Shown: one piece after another, positions 35,221 to 44,838 of the stretch | Layout: each line of letters starts with the position of its first letter | Position numbering within the stretch: the stretch's first letter is position 1 | Assembly (NCBI GenBank): GCA_036322835.1 | Contig: AP027304.1 | Span: 3,162,001 to 3,226,000 of the forward strand | Direction of reading: 5' to 3' | Origin: Tenuifilaceae bacterium CYCD | GTDB lineage: Bacteria > Bacteroidota > Bacteroidia > Bacteroidales > Tenuifilaceae | DNA: 64,000 nt | Notes under the pieces: model-generated | Told to the model about the DNA's origin: nothing | The model's database searches: none | The model's input: the letters and a program-made list of their open reading frames with translations, nothing else | Made by a program: the position numbers and the translations under genes

Positions 35221-36483
35221 TTATTTAGCCATGCATTCCCAAAGATACTTTGCTAGTTTTTTTGATTCGTTTAGGATGATTTCTTCATCAACCGTGATTA
35301 ATTTTTTGTCTTTGACAATAACCTTTCCATTTGAGATAACATCGCGGATATGTGTAGAGTTTATTCCAAAGAATAGATGTCCCAAAAAGTTACTTGATGT
35401 TACCGGAGTAGGAGAGCTGTAATCGAGAACCACAAGGTTTGCTTCATTATCGCCTTTAAAACCATTTACAGACAAATATTGGTGAGCATTACGCAGTCGT
35501 GCATATGCTTGTGCTGGGCTCATCGGGTCGAAGTTTTGGCCAACAAAATACGACGATTTTGCGCTTTGGAGCATATCGCTATGCATTCCATCGGTACCAA
35601 ACATTATGTTTTGCCCAAGTCCTTCGCCGCTGAAATAACCAACATTATTGTTAAGGTTACTATCGGTGTTTTCAACAACCCAGCAGGGCGATTTGCTTAT
35701 CAAATTCCTTTCGGCATCCGATAAATGCAAGCAGTGTACAAGTATCGATTTCGATGAATTTAGCATGCCAAAGCTATTCAACCGTTCAACTACGGATGTA
35801 TTATAGTTTTCCAGACAGTGCTCCTGATCGTAAGTATCCTCAGCAACATGAATGTGAACACCAGACTTGTGCTTCTGCATTAAGGTTGATGCCTTTTTTA
35901 GCGTTTCATCGCTTAGCGTAAACGAAGCGTGAAGACCAACTAATCCTTGATTCTTTGAAAGGTACGAATCGGTTTCTTCCAAACCCTCTATGGCGATCTT
36001 TTCACCATCCCGATCGCTGATCTCGTAGCAAAGCAGATGGCTAACACCTACAGTTTCGAATGCTTTTGCTAGAGTTCCCAATGATCCTTTAATTGCGTAC
36101 GGTGACGCATGGTGATCGATGGCGAATGTAGCACCCGATTTAGCACAGGCCATTGCAGTGACAAGGGCGCTATACTCATTCATTTCGCTGGTTAGGCATT
36201 TATCTAAAGTCCACCATACGTATTTTAAAATTTCGTAGAAATTTGCAGGAGATTTCTTTGGAGCACCCATTCCTCGTGACAATGCTGAGTATGCGTGATG
36301 ATGACCTACAACAAACGATTTTGTTACAATCTTTCCTGTACAGTCGATGGTTTCGAATTTTTTTTGAGGAATATTGCTGTCTTCCACAAATTGAACCTTA
36401 CCATTTTCGACTATAATATTAGTATTCTTTATTTCTAAAGTTTGCCAGTCAACGTATATTGCGTTTTTAAGTAAAATGCTCAT
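35221..36483 (-). CDS. ssnA: SsnA-type aminohydrolase
   Basis: 420 aa. A member of the amidohydrolase superfamily close to cytosine/guanine deaminases. Metal-binding His residues appear in VVGHHHAYSALSRG near residue 60, later ligands in GLHASF and VHIHVAEDTYD, and the catalytic Asp in MFGTDGMHSD. SsnA is the putative aminohydrolase repeatedly found with YgeW, YgeY and selenium-dependent molybdenum hydroxylases. Deamination of a purine or ring-opened product is the usual proposal. It lies 105 nt downstream of the dehydrogenase gene with a palindromic repeat between, and is followed by a clear terminator. Confidence 0.94.
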   Translation of the reverse strand: MSILLKNAIYVDWQTLEIKNTNIIVENGKVQFVEDSNIPQKKFETIDCTGKIVTKSFVVGHHHAYSALSRGMGAPKKSPANFYEILKYVWWTLDKCLTSEMNEYSALVTAMACAKSGATFAIDHHASPYAIKGSLGTLAKAFETVGVSHLLCYEISDRDGEKIAIEGLEETDSYLSKNQGLVGLHASFTLSDETLKKASTLMQKHKSGVHIHVAEDTYDQEHCLENYNTSVVERLNSFGMLNSSKSILVHCLHLSDAERNLISKSPCWVVENTDSNLNNNVGYFSGEGLGQNIMFGTDGMHSDMLQSAKSSYFVGQNFDPMSPAQAYARLRNAHQYLSVNGFKGDNEANLVVLDYSSPTPVTSSNFLGHLFFGINSTHIRDVISNGKVIVKDKKLITVDEEIILNESKKLAKYLWECMAK

Positions 36484-36535
36484 TCTGTTAGTGTTTGGTT
36501 TAATGTGATTTATTTGATGATAACGGGTTGAGTTT

Positions 36536-36582
36536 TGTCATCCCGAATGTTTTTTAATCTCTCACTTTCTTTCGAGATGACA
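36536..36582. repeat. Intergenic palindromic repeat (TGTCATCyCGAA type)
   Basis: TGTCATCCCGAA (36536-36547) and TTCGAGATGACA (36571-36582) are complementary in 11 of 12 positions around a 23-nt loop containing CTCTCACTTTC. It belongs to a dispersed type of palindrome common in Bacteroidota gaps. It lies between xanthine dehydrogenase and ssnA, where it could weaken read-through. Confidence 0.7.
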
Positions 36583-36588
36583 CAACTA

Positions 36589-39141
36589 TCAACCTTTTCT
36601 CTTCATAGGTAATTTGGTACGCTTAATTCCATCATATGCAAAGAAAGCATTAGCAATGGCGGCGGCGGTTGGAACAAGTCCTATCTCCCCAATACCTTTT
36701 GCACCATAAGGTCCAATAGGATCGGGTTCTTCAATGCCAATTATTTCCATTTCGGGAGTTTCATTAGCACGTAAAATTCCGATATCCTTGAACTTATAGC
36801 TAACTGGATAGCCATCCTTCATTGGTAAATCCTCGGTTAAGGCATATCCCATACCCATGTGCAGAGCACCCTCAATTTGCCCCTCGAAGAGCATCTGATT
36901 CATTATTTTACCAGCATCGTGTGCTGCTATGATTTTTTTAATTTCACCATTGTCGTCGAGAATTACAACCTGAGTTGCATATCCATATGCAAAGTGAATA
37001 ATTGGGTCTTCGGTATCGGCGCCGGGTTTACAGGTCCAATCGCAAACAAATTTTCCACGGTAACTTCGTCCAACAAGCTGTGATATTGACGATCCTTCCA
37101 AGTCCTTCTTAATTGAGATAGCCGCGTTGATAATTGCATTGGCAACCAACGCAGTTGCGCGCGAAGAGGTTGTCATTCCGGTAGGGATCCCGGCTTCGGT
37201 ATTCACTATAATATCAATTATTTCGGGATTGATACCTGTTTCCTGATGCAAAGTTTGAATGGCCATAGTATGTACGCCTTGTCCCATCTCGGTCCATCCG
37301 TGGTGAATTTCTACCTTTTTATCAGAGATAATTTTGATGATTACATCGCTATCGTCAACCATTCCGTTACCAACACCCGTATTCTTTAGACCAGTAGCAA
37401 TTCCCGCATACTTAGCCCTATTGAATTGATCCTTAACGGCAAGCATCGTTTTCTTTAGCCCAACACCACGCAGAACTTGACCCGTTGCTGTTTTAGAGCC
37501 ATCCTCAAGTGCATTATCGAAACGAATTTGCCAACGATCAAACCCTGCTCGTTTACAGATATCATCTATACAGCTTTCAATGGCAAATACAGCCTGAGGA
37601 ACGCCAAAACCACGCATTGCTCCGCATGGAATATTGTTGGTGTAAACAGTTTTTGCTGAAACATCAACCGCAGGAACTGTGTAACCACCTGTGGCATGTC
37701 CCACAACACGTTCCATTACCTTAGTGCCAACAGAAGCGTAAGCACCAGTATCACCAATTGCCTCAAGTTTAACGGCAGTGAATTTACCTTTTGCATCGCA
37801 GGCAAGGCTCATTTTCATCCAAACAGGGTGGCGTTTAGGATGCATCCTAATCGATTCATCCCTGTTGAGATGAAGTTTTACTGGCATCTGGATTAAGAAT
37901 GCATATAGCGATACATGTCCTTGCACGGTCAAATCCTCTTTACCGCCAAATCCTCCTCCATTTTGGACTAACGTTACCTTAACCTTTTCTTCAGGAAAAT
38001 CTAGAAACTTTGCAATCTGCTTACGATCAACATAAACACCCTGACTTTGGCTGTATAAACGGATTCCATCATTTTCAGGTATTGCAATGGCTGTTTCTGT
38101 TTCAAGGAAAGCATGCTCAATGCGCTGAGTTTCGTATATGTCGCTCGATGTCCATGCTGCTTCGGCAAATGCCTTATCAACATCGCCAAAACGAATGGCA
38201 CAGGTTTCTAAAACATTTGATTTTCCCTCGTGAACGCAAGGACTATTAGGCTTAGCCGCCTCATGCATATCGGTTACAGGCTGTAAAACCGTGTATTCGA
38301 CCTTAACAAGTTCCACGGCTTTACGAGCAATTTCCTCGGTTGTGGCAACAACTCCAGCAATAACATCACCTATATAACGAGTTGTTTCGCCAATGTTAAT
38401 CATCAATGGCCAATCCTGAAAAATTGTTCCACTATAATGATTTCCAGGTATGTCTTTAGCAGTAATTACTTTTACAACACCATCAACTTTAAGTGCTTCT
38501 GAAAAATCAATGCTGAGAATCTTGGCTTTAGGATAATCAGAAAACTTTAAAGCGCCGTGTAGCATTCCGTCGATATGCATATCATCCACAAAATCTCGTT
38601 CGCCAAGCGCTGTTTCTACTGCCTGATATTTTGGATATCTGTCTCCAATATTTGCTGTTGCTTTGCTTTCTTCAGGATTACCTCCCTGTAATTCCTTAAA
38701 GGATGCATCAATGGCATCGATTATCTTGACATAACCTGTGCATCTGCATAGGTTTGGGCTTATTGCCCTGATAATATCGTTACGGGTAGGAGTAGGGTTG
38801 GTATTGAAAAGCCCTTTTGCGCGCATTATCATGCCTGGTGAGCAGAAACCACATTGAACAGCACCTTTTTGCGCAAAGTTTTTCCCAAGAACAGATTTGA
38901 ACTCAGAAGATAACCCTTCTAGAGTATTAATTACAGCCCCTTCCATGTCTTTCATTTTTACACGACAGGCCATTTTTATTTTGCCATCGATCTCAACAGA
39001 ACATGCACCACAAACCCCTTGTCCAGAGCATCCATCCTTTGCAGCAGTAAGAAATTTCTCTTTACGTAGGTATTCCAGAAGATTCTTTTCTGAATTTCCA
39101 GAATAAGTGGTTTTAATAGAGTTAAGTGTAAATGATATCAT
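36589..39141 (-). CDS. xdh: Fused [2Fe-2S]/molybdopterin xanthine dehydrogenase, selenium-dependent type
   Basis: 850 aa. Residues 1-75 form a plant-type ferredoxin domain with C38, C44, C47 and C59. Residues 76-155 bind the second [2Fe-2S] cluster (C97, C100 in QCGFCSPG; C132, C134 in LCRCTG). The molybdopterin domains follow from about 170, with QNGGGFGGKED, CGAMRGFGVPQ and the catalytic Glu in GIGEIGLVP near residue 826. There is no FAD domain, so electrons must pass to a separate flavoprotein not in this window. Size and layout match the selenium-dependent xanthine dehydrogenase group; a labile Se ligand itself cannot be read from sequence. It starts 3 nt after a PLP-enzyme gene, so the two are co-translated. 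Confidence 0.94.
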   Translation of the reverse strand: MISFTLNSIKTTYSGNSEKNLLEYLRKEKFLTAAKDGCSGQGVCGACSVEIDGKIKMACRVKMKDMEGAVINTLEGLSSEFKSVLGKNFAQKGAVQCGFCSPGMIMRAKGLFNTNPTPTRNDIIRAISPNLCRCTGYVKIIDAIDASFKELQGGNPEESKATANIGDRYPKYQAVETALGERDFVDDMHIDGMLHGALKFSDYPKAKILSIDFSEALKVDGVVKVITAKDIPGNHYSGTIFQDWPLMINIGETTRYIGDVIAGVVATTEEIARKAVELVKVEYTVLQPVTDMHEAAKPNSPCVHEGKSNVLETCAIRFGDVDKAFAEAAWTSSDIYETQRIEHAFLETETAIAIPENDGIRLYSQSQGVYVDRKQIAKFLDFPEEKVKVTLVQNGGGFGGKEDLTVQGHVSLYAFLIQMPVKLHLNRDESIRMHPKRHPVWMKMSLACDAKGKFTAVKLEAIGDTGAYASVGTKVMERVVGHATGGYTVPAVDVSAKTVYTNNIPCGAMRGFGVPQAVFAIESCIDDICKRAGFDRWQIRFDNALEDGSKTATGQVLRGVGLKKTMLAVKDQFNRAKYAGIATGLKNTGVGNGMVDDSDVIIKIISDKKVEIHHGWTEMGQGVHTMAIQTLHQETGINPEIIDIIVNTEAGIPTGMTTSSRATALVANAIINAAISIKKDLEGSSISQLVGRSYRGKFVCDWTCKPGADTEDPIIHFAYGYATQVVILDDNGEIKKIIAAHDAGKIMNQMLFEGQIEGALHMGMGYALTEDLPMKDGYPVSYKFKDIGILRANETPEMEIIGIEEPDPIGPYGAKGIGEIGLVPTAAAIANAFFAYDGIKRTKLPMKRKG

Positions 39142-39144
39142 GAC

Positions 39145-40377
39145 TTAAAGTATTTTCTTAAGGTTATCAATTGTTGGTGCTACAGCATTCGGTATTTTAA
39201 TTAACGACGAAACCGATTTTAGGTCTTTCAATCCACTACCGGTTAACAATACAATGCACGAAGCATTATGCTTAATTAAGCCTTTGCTGCTATATGCTAA
39301 CATTCCTGCAAATGCAGTTGCAGCAGCCGGCTCTGCAAAAATACCAGTATTCCTGGAAAGAATTGCCGATGCATTTACAATTTCATCATCGCTAACCACA
39401 ATCGATTCGCCTGCATACTTTTGGATAAGCTGTTTTGCCATAAAAAAGTTACGGGGAATATCAACCGAAATGGAATCGGCAATGGTGTTACTTGGCTTGA
39501 TCCTAAAATCATTTCGGCTAAGATTATCTACCAAATTACTACTTCCCATTGATTGAACTGCAACAATAGTTGGCATTTTCTCTATTAATCCAAGCATTAA
39601 AAGATCCTCAAAGCCTTTGTAGACCCCCGATATGATAACGCCATCGCCAACTGGTACAAATATTTTGTCGGGAAGTTTTCCGTTAGTTTGCTCAAATAAC
39701 TCAAACGAAACCGTTTTTTTCCCTTCAATTGTCAATGGATTAAAGGCTGTGTTGCGGTTATACCAACCAAACTCTTTTGTGGCTTCAATGCTTAGGTCAA
39801 AAGCATTATCGTAAGTTCCGTCAACAGGAACTATTTTGGCTCCATACATCACTATTTGTGTGAGTTTTGCCAGCGGAGCAGCCTTTGGAACCATTATAAT
39901 GGCCTTTTGCCCTTGCGATGCGCAAATGCCCGCCAACGACGATCCTGCATTCCCTGTTGATGCTGCAACTATGGTATCGATTCCCTTTTCCTTTGCATAG
40001 GCAGAAACTATAGCTGATGCTCTATCCTTAAACGAAAACGTTGGATTCTGAGAATCGTCCTTTAAGAAAAGATTAAAAGACAGTATTTTACCATCTAAAT
40101 AGTTGAAATTGTACAAAGGAGTTTGTCCAACTCGTAATGGGGGTAAACTATCTAACGAATTAATTGGCAATAGTTCAATATACTTTGAACTAGCCAATGA
40201 ATTAGCATTAACTTTTTTGCCTAATGATTTATAGTCGTATATAGTTTTAAGCACTCCTTTAGAAGGAAGATTTGGCTGATTTGTTGCATTGCATGCAGGG
40301 CAAAGGTATAGTTCCGATGAACTTTCGAACTGCTTTCCGCAATCGCAACATTCGTATATAAACTTTGAATTACTCAT
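39145..40377 (-). CDS. Threonine-synthase-like PLP enzyme with an N-terminal zinc ribbon
   Basis: 410 aa. Starts with a Cys4 ribbon (YECCDCGKQF...LYLCPACN), as in one threonine synthase class. The fold-type II PLP core has its Schiff-base Lys in PTFSFKDRAS near residue 118, the Asn/Gly phosphate loop AASTGNAGSSLAG and VPVGDGVIISG. I placed the start at ATG 40375-40377; an upstream TTG would add seven residues. It ends 3 nt before the xanthine dehydrogenase gene. Threonine synthase proper is a biosynthetic enzyme, so this location suggests instead a catabolic lyase, perhaps acting on a diamino acid from purine breakdown (inference). Confidence 0.85.
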   Translation of the reverse strand: MSNSKFIYECCDCGKQFESSSELYLCPACNATNQPNLPSKGVLKTIYDYKSLGKKVNANSLASSKYIELLPINSLDSLPPLRVGQTPLYNFNYLDGKILSFNLFLKDDSQNPTFSFKDRASAIVSAYAKEKGIDTIVAASTGNAGSSLAGICASQGQKAIIMVPKAAPLAKLTQIVMYGAKIVPVDGTYDNAFDLSIEATKEFGWYNRNTAFNPLTIEGKKTVSFELFEQTNGKLPDKIFVPVGDGVIISGVYKGFEDLLMLGLIEKMPTIVAVQSMGSSNLVDNLSRNDFRIKPSNTIADSISVDIPRNFFMAKQLIQKYAGESIVVSDDEIVNASAILSRNTGIFAEPAAATAFAGMLAYSSKGLIKHNASCIVLLTGSGLKDLKSVSSLIKIPNAVAPTIDNLKKIL

Positions 40378-40436
40378 TTGATAAAATAGTAGATACAAGT
40401 TACAAATTAATTTTGAAGCAACTAGTTGATATAAAG

Positions 40437-40488
40437 CAGAAACACGGGTGCTAGAGGTTTGTCGTTTGCTCTGCTTTCCGTGTTTCTG
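40437..40488. repeat. 11-bp inverted repeat between the two PLP-enzyme genes
   Basis: CAGAAACACGG (40437-40447) and CCGTGTTTCTG (40478-40488) pair perfectly. The word AAAGCAGA/TCTGCTTT also occurs as an overlapping inverted pair, so two alternative foldings exist. It lies past the stop of the gene ending at 40523. Without a T run it is a weak terminator or an attenuator-like element. Confidence 0.55.
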
Positions 40489-40522
40489 AGAATCAATCCC
40501 TTAAAAAATATTAACTCTTATG

Positions 40523-42004
40523 TTACAAACCTTTTAATAGACCTGTTCTTTCGTTAAATTCCGCAATAAGTTCGTCCCAGCGTTGGATTTGATGAAATTG
40601 TCTATCCCATAATGCTCTATCGTTCCACAATGCGTTCAAATCACTAATTTCCTTTTCTTGCTGCTCAACCCATGTGAAATATTTTAGGTTGTGAAGCGCT
40701 TTGCGATCGTAATATGTCAACTCTTTCATCCAGTCTGCAGCTGTGCCCATCAAGCATTTTTCCAAATCCTTTATGGCTTGGTTTGAAGTATAACTGCCCC
40801 TTTCAGCATTGAGTTCCTCTAGACGAGATTGATACATATTTGCGGAGTCGGTAGCGATTGTAATAATTACATCATCCGAAGTCATTTCGAAGTACTTTGC
40901 GGTCTTAATGGCCGAAAGCGTATTACCAATACCAGAAATACCCATGAAATGCAAATCGTTGATAGTTTTATCGCTAATGCCAATTGACTTTAGGTATTTT
41001 TGTCCTTCTGGTTCATTGAACAATCTAAAGATTCTCATGCAATCTTCATCATCAATCGCTGTAACAACATCGGTATTCTTAGTGTTATGAATCCAAGGAA
41101 CGTGTTTATCACCAATGCCTTCAATTCTGTGACCGCCGAATCCATTGCGAAGTAAGGTTGGGCATTGAAGTGCTTCCGATGCCACAACTTTGATGTGAGG
41201 AGCGATTGTTCTGAGGTAATCGCCAGCAGCAATGGTACCTGCCGATCCTGTTGCCGAAACGTAGGCTGCCAAGTGGTTATTATTACCGCCTAATGAACGA
41301 AATACTTCCTCAATGGCTTTTCCTGTGATATTGTAGTGCCATGCGGCATTACCAAATTCATCAAATTGGTTAAAAATAACATAATCGGGTTGCGTACGAC
41401 GGATTTCCCAACATTTGTCGTAGATCTCCTTTACGTTCGATTCGCAACCAGGAGTGGCAATAACTTCTGATCCAATATAATCGCGTAACCAAGTGAAACG
41501 CTCCCTGCTCATCTCCTCAGGAAGAATTGCTACAGACTCAGTTCCCATTAACTTAGAGTCAAATGCACCACCACGGCAATAATTTCCTGTTGATGGCCAA
41601 ACAGCTTTCTGCATAGTTGGATCAAACCCACCGGTAATAATTCTGGGAGCTAAGCAACCATAAGCTGCACCAACCTTATGGGCTCCTGTTGGAAACCATT
41701 TACCTAAAAGAAGAACTATACGAGCATCAACTCCTGTAATTTCCTTTGGAAGTTCAATGTAATTTACATTCCCATAAAGTCCGCCCTTTTCTTTAGGTTC
41801 ATTTTTCCATGTAATACGGAAAAGATTTAAAGGATTTATATCCCAAAGACCTATGTTTTTAAGTTGATCTTTTATTTTATCGGGAATTAAATCCGGATTT
41901 TGTTGTTGCTTAAAAGTAGGAAGGATAATTCCACGTTCTTTAAAACGTTTTACAGCGTTATCAAGAGCTTTTTGATTAGTTACCTTATTAATAATATCAA
42001 TCAT
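40523..42004 (-). CDS. Fold-type II PLP-dependent enzyme, cysteine-synthase-like
   Basis: 493 aa from ATG 42002-42004; an upstream TTG would add 19 residues with no family support. Core motifs are GKWFPTGAHKVGAAYG (probable Schiff-base Lys), WPSTGNYCRGGAF, SATGSAGTIAAGDYL (phosphate loop) and ITIATDSANMYQSR. It is longer than ordinary cysteine synthase (about 310 aa), with an added C-terminal helical part. It belongs to an uncharacterised PLP group of anaerobes that I know only as pyridoxal-phosphate-dependent enzyme. The gene is divergent from an Lrp/AsnC regulator, which likely controls it. A beta-elimination reaction on an amino acid is plausible; the substrate is unknown. Confidence 0.85.
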   Translation of the reverse strand: MIDIINKVTNQKALDNAVKRFKERGIILPTFKQQQNPDLIPDKIKDQLKNIGLWDINPLNLFRITWKNEPKEKGGLYGNVNYIELPKEITGVDARIVLLLGKWFPTGAHKVGAAYGCLAPRIITGGFDPTMQKAVWPSTGNYCRGGAFDSKLMGTESVAILPEEMSRERFTWLRDYIGSEVIATPGCESNVKEIYDKCWEIRRTQPDYVIFNQFDEFGNAAWHYNITGKAIEEVFRSLGGNNNHLAAYVSATGSAGTIAAGDYLRTIAPHIKVVASEALQCPTLLRNGFGGHRIEGIGDKHVPWIHNTKNTDVVTAIDDEDCMRIFRLFNEPEGQKYLKSIGISDKTINDLHFMGISGIGNTLSAIKTAKYFEMTSDDVIITIATDSANMYQSRLEELNAERGSYTSNQAIKDLEKCLMGTAADWMKELTYYDRKALHNLKYFTWVEQQEKEISDLNALWNDRALWDRQFHQIQRWDELIAEFNERTGLLKGL

Positions 42005-42303
42005 ATTTGGGTGAATTAATTTTTCGATAAAATTACAATTAGTATATGTAATTTCTATCAATTTATCAAAAATAAGAAATTTATAATGGATATTATTGTT
42101 AATAGAGAAAAATTACATACATTTGTTGCAAGAAAAAAATACAATTCAGGAAAAAAAGATGGGAGTATTTGCGAATACTCGTTTATACGAAGATAACAAC
42201 TATTCTGAAAAGTATTTTATTCATTGGCAATAATTCCCATATTTTAAACAAATACTAGAAAATTATTTTTGCATTATAAGGTTTAACAATAAATATTTGT
42301 ACA
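42005..42303. promoter_or_regulatory. Divergent control region between a PLP enzyme and the Lrp gene
   Basis: About 299 bp, strongly AT-rich, between two divergent starts. Several A/T runs and the word AATATTTG just before the Lrp start resemble the Bacteroidota -7 element loosely. Lrp-type proteins usually bind such divergent regions and repress their own gene. I could not define an operator with confidence. Confidence 0.4.
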
Positions 42304-42765
42304 ATGAAGAATATAGATGAAATTGATAGGAAACTTCTTAATATCTTACAGGACAATAGTAGAATTACTATTAGAGAACTATCAGAGAGATTGCACCTTT
42401 CCACAACTCCAATTCATGAAAGAATAAAGAAACTCGAGAAGAACGGATTTATCAAGCATTACGTTACGTTGCTTGACCCCAAAATGCTTGGGAAAAAACT
42501 AACTGTTTTTGTGTCAGTGTCGCTTATGAATCATACAAAGGAAACCGTTGATGAGTTTGAGCGAGAGATGAAAAAGATGCCTGAAGTTATGGAATGCTAT
42601 TATGTGTCGGGCAACTGGGATTTCTTACTAAAAATCCAATGTAATGACATGGAAGATTACCATAATTTTGTGATTCATAGGTTCTCCGTAATTAAAAATA
42701 TCACTCAGTTTAACAGTTCTTTTGTGATGTCGGAGACTAAGATTACCCACAAATTTGAGTTGTAA
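42304..42765 (+). CDS. Lrp/AsnC-family transcription regulator
   Basis: 153 aa. The AsnC-type helix-turn-helix at residues 5-50 (IDRKLLNILQDNSRITIRELSERLHLSTTPIHERIKKLE) is textbook. The RAM ligand-binding domain fills 65-150 (VSVSLMNHTKET, ECYYVSGNWDFLLKIQ). These regulators form octamers and sense amino acids. It is divergent from the PLP enzyme gene at 40523-42004, so control of amino-acid catabolism there is likely. It converges with truA, separated by a long hairpin. Confidence 0.95.
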   Translation: MKNIDEIDRKLLNILQDNSRITIRELSERLHLSTTPIHERIKKLEKNGFIKHYVTLLDPKMLGKKLTVFVSVSLMNHTKETVDEFEREMKKMPEVMECYYVSGNWDFLLKIQCNDMEDYHNFVIHRFSVIKNITQFNSSFVMSETKITHKFEL

Positions 42766-42776
42766 TTATATTATAG

Positions 42777-42827
42777 TATGGTGTGAGGAAAATTATGTTG
42801 GGTATTTTTAATTTTCTTTACACCATA
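42777..42827. terminator. Long hairpin between convergent lrp and truA
   Basis: TATGGTGTGAGGAAAATTA (42777-42795) pairs with TAATTTTCTTTACACCATA (42809-42827) in 19 bp with two G-T wobbles, 13-nt loop. It lies where the lrp and truA transcripts meet and overlaps the truA stop. There are no long T runs after either arm, so it may act as a two-way stop or 3'-end stabiliser. Confidence 0.6.
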
Positions 42828-43594
42828 AATATATCTTCAGGATACTCTATTTCTACTAAATAAAGTCCTTCTGCGGGAGCAGAGGTACCTGCAAGACTTC
42901 TATCTTTAGCCTCAATAATACTCGAAAAATCTTCGGCCGATATTTTTCCTCTACCAACATCAACCAAGGTTCCAACAGTTGCTCTTACCATATTACGGAG
43001 AAATCTATTGGCTTTGATGTTGAAGAAGAGTTGATCGTCCTTTTGAATCCATTCCGCCTTAAATATTGTACAGATATTTGTTTTATTATCGGAGCCAACT
43101 TTGCTGAAACTGGTAAAATCGGAATAGTTAAAAAGCATTTGTGAAGCAAGTTGCATCTTTTCCACGTCAAGGTTTGCCGCATACATCCATGCTAACCCAT
43201 TCATGAATGGGTTTTTAGTGCGACAAATAATGTACTCGTATCCCCTAAGTGTCGCATCGAAACGGGCATTTACGGTTGGCTTAACTTCTATAATTTTTGA
43301 AACCGAGATATCTACTGGTAGAATTCTATTTAAACTATGGATTAACTGCTTGTTTTCTGCTAAATCGGAATGCAACGAATCAAAATGTGCTACATAGTAA
43401 AGAGCATGAACACCTGTATCAGTTCTACCTGCTCCAATAGTATTAGTTTCTTCCTTTAGCAGTGTCGATAATGCTTTATTAAGGAGGCCTTGCACGCTCT
43501 TGGCATTGGCTTGTATTTGCCAACCATGATAGTTTGTTCCAAGGTAGGAAATATATATGAAATACCTATGTGTCAAATCAGTAAGTTTTGTCAA
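42818..43594 (-). CDS. truA: tRNA pseudouridine(38-40) synthase
   Basis: 258 aa. The catalytic Asp is D59 in GAGRTDTGVHAL, with further TruA motifs YLGTNYHGWQIQ near the start, RFDATLRGYEYI, and NRFLRNMVRATVGTLVDVGRG near residue 207. It makes pseudouridine at positions 38-40 of tRNA anticodon arms. The length is normal. It is a housekeeping gene standing alone between the lrp hairpin and the moxR operon. Confidence 0.97.
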   Translation of the reverse strand: MTKLTDLTHRYFIYISYLGTNYHGWQIQANAKSVQGLLNKALSTLLKEETNTIGAGRTDTGVHALYYVAHFDSLHSDLAENKQLIHSLNRILPVDISVSKIIEVKPTVNARFDATLRGYEYIICRTKNPFMNGLAWMYAANLDVEKMQLASQMLFNYSDFTSFSKVGSDNKTNICTIFKAEWIQKDDQLFFNIKANRFLRNMVRATVGTLVDVGRGKISAEDFSSIIEAKDRSLAGTSAPAEGLYLVEIEYPEDIFMV

Positions 43595-43835
43595 TTTTAT
43601 TGCAAGTTAAATACCAATTCTTAAATGGCAAAACTTGTTTTTATTTGTTCGTTCAAATATCTATAAATCAGTCAATGAAAGAATGTTTTTAGTGTTTCTT
43701 TAACCTCGTTTATCAGACAAACCGTAGTGTTTTAACTTTTTTTAACACCGCTCGCATGTTTAAATTATGATATTTGCGTTCGGCCGATTTACGCCAAATC
43801 GTAGTTTTAATAAGCATTTAAAAAAATAGCTGAAT
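43595..43835. promoter_or_regulatory. Divergent region between truA and the Bat operon
   Basis: 241 bp of AT-rich DNA that should hold the promoter of the moxR-bat operon. The stretch TATGATATTTG at about 43767-43777 loosely resembles the Bacteroidota -7 element (TAnnTTTG); a matching -33 box is not clear. No other structure is evident. Confidence 0.3.
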
Positions 43836-44837
43836 ATGAGCGAAACTAGTACATTAAACATCAAGGAATTAAACGAAAGAATTAGGCTTGAGAGTTCTTT
43901 CGTGGATATTATTAACCTTGAAATGAACAAGGTTATTGTTGGACAGAAACATCTAGTTGAATCCTTGCTTGTTGGATTGCTTGCCGATGGACATATCCTT
44001 TTAGAAGGTGTTCCTGGTTTGGCAAAAACTTTGGCAATCAATACACTATCAAACATCATTGATGTTAAGTTCAACCGAATTCAGTTCACCCCCGATCTTT
44101 TACCTGCCGACCTTATTGGTACATTGGTTTACAGTCCAAAAAACGAGCAGTTCAACGTGAAGAAAGGGCCTATTTTTGCTAACTTCATCCTTGCCGATGA
44201 AATTAACCGCGCCCCTGCAAAAGTACAAAGTGCACTACTTGAAGCTATGCAGGAACGTCAAATAACCATTGGCGAAGAAACCTATAAACTAGGCGAACCA
44301 TTCCTTGTGCTTGCTACGCAAAACCCAATAGAGCAGGAGGGAACCTACCCTCTTCCTGAAGCGCAGGTTGACCGTTTTATGTTAAAGGTAAAAATTACCT
44401 ATCCAAAGGTGGAAGAGGAGCGCATGATTATGCGCGAAAACCTCTCGCTATCATTTCCAAAACCAGAGAAGGTTCTTAAACCATCCGATATTATTAACGC
44501 CCGTAAGGTTGTACGCGAAGTTTACATGGATGAAAAAATTGAAAAGTATATCCTCGATATAGTTTTTGCAACTCGATTCCCTGCGCAGTACAATCTACAG
44601 AAGTTTGAGTCGATGATTAATTACGGGGCATCGCCTCGTGCATCAATCAGTTTAGCGCTTGCTTCAAAAGCATACGCTTTTATCAAACGTAGGGGCTATG
44701 TAATACCTGAGGACGTTCGTTCGGTTTGTCACGATGTGCTTCGTCATCGTATTGGTTTAACCTATGAGGCGGAAGCCGAAAATATCTCAACCGAGGACAT
44801 TATTACAGAAATTTTAAATACCGTAGAGGTACCATAG
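43836..44837 (+). CDS. moxR: MoxR-family AAA+ ATPase
   Basis: 333 aa. Walker A GVPGLAKT at 58-65, Walker B FILADEINRAP, and the sensor region LVLATQNPIEQEGTYPLPEAQVDRF are all present. MoxR ATPases act as chaperones for VWA-domain proteins. It leads the Bat (aerotolerance) operon, as in Bacteroides. The VWA proteins BatA and BatB and the DUF58 protein downstream are its likely clients. The next gene starts 1 nt after its stop. Confidence 0.95.
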   Translation: MSETSTLNIKELNERIRLESSFVDIINLEMNKVIVGQKHLVESLLVGLLADGHILLEGVPGLAKTLAINTLSNIIDVKFNRIQFTPDLLPADLIGTLVYSPKNEQFNVKKGPIFANFILADEINRAPAKVQSALLEAMQERQITIGEETYKLGEPFLVLATQNPIEQEGTYPLPEAQVDRFMLKVKITYPKVEEERMIMRENLSLSFPKPEKVLKPSDIINARKVVREVYMDEKIEKYILDIVFATRFPAQYNLQKFESMINYGASPRASISLALASKAYAFIKRRGYVIPEDVRSVCHDVLRHRIGLTYEAEAENISTEDIITEILNTVEVP

Positions 44838-44838
44838 C

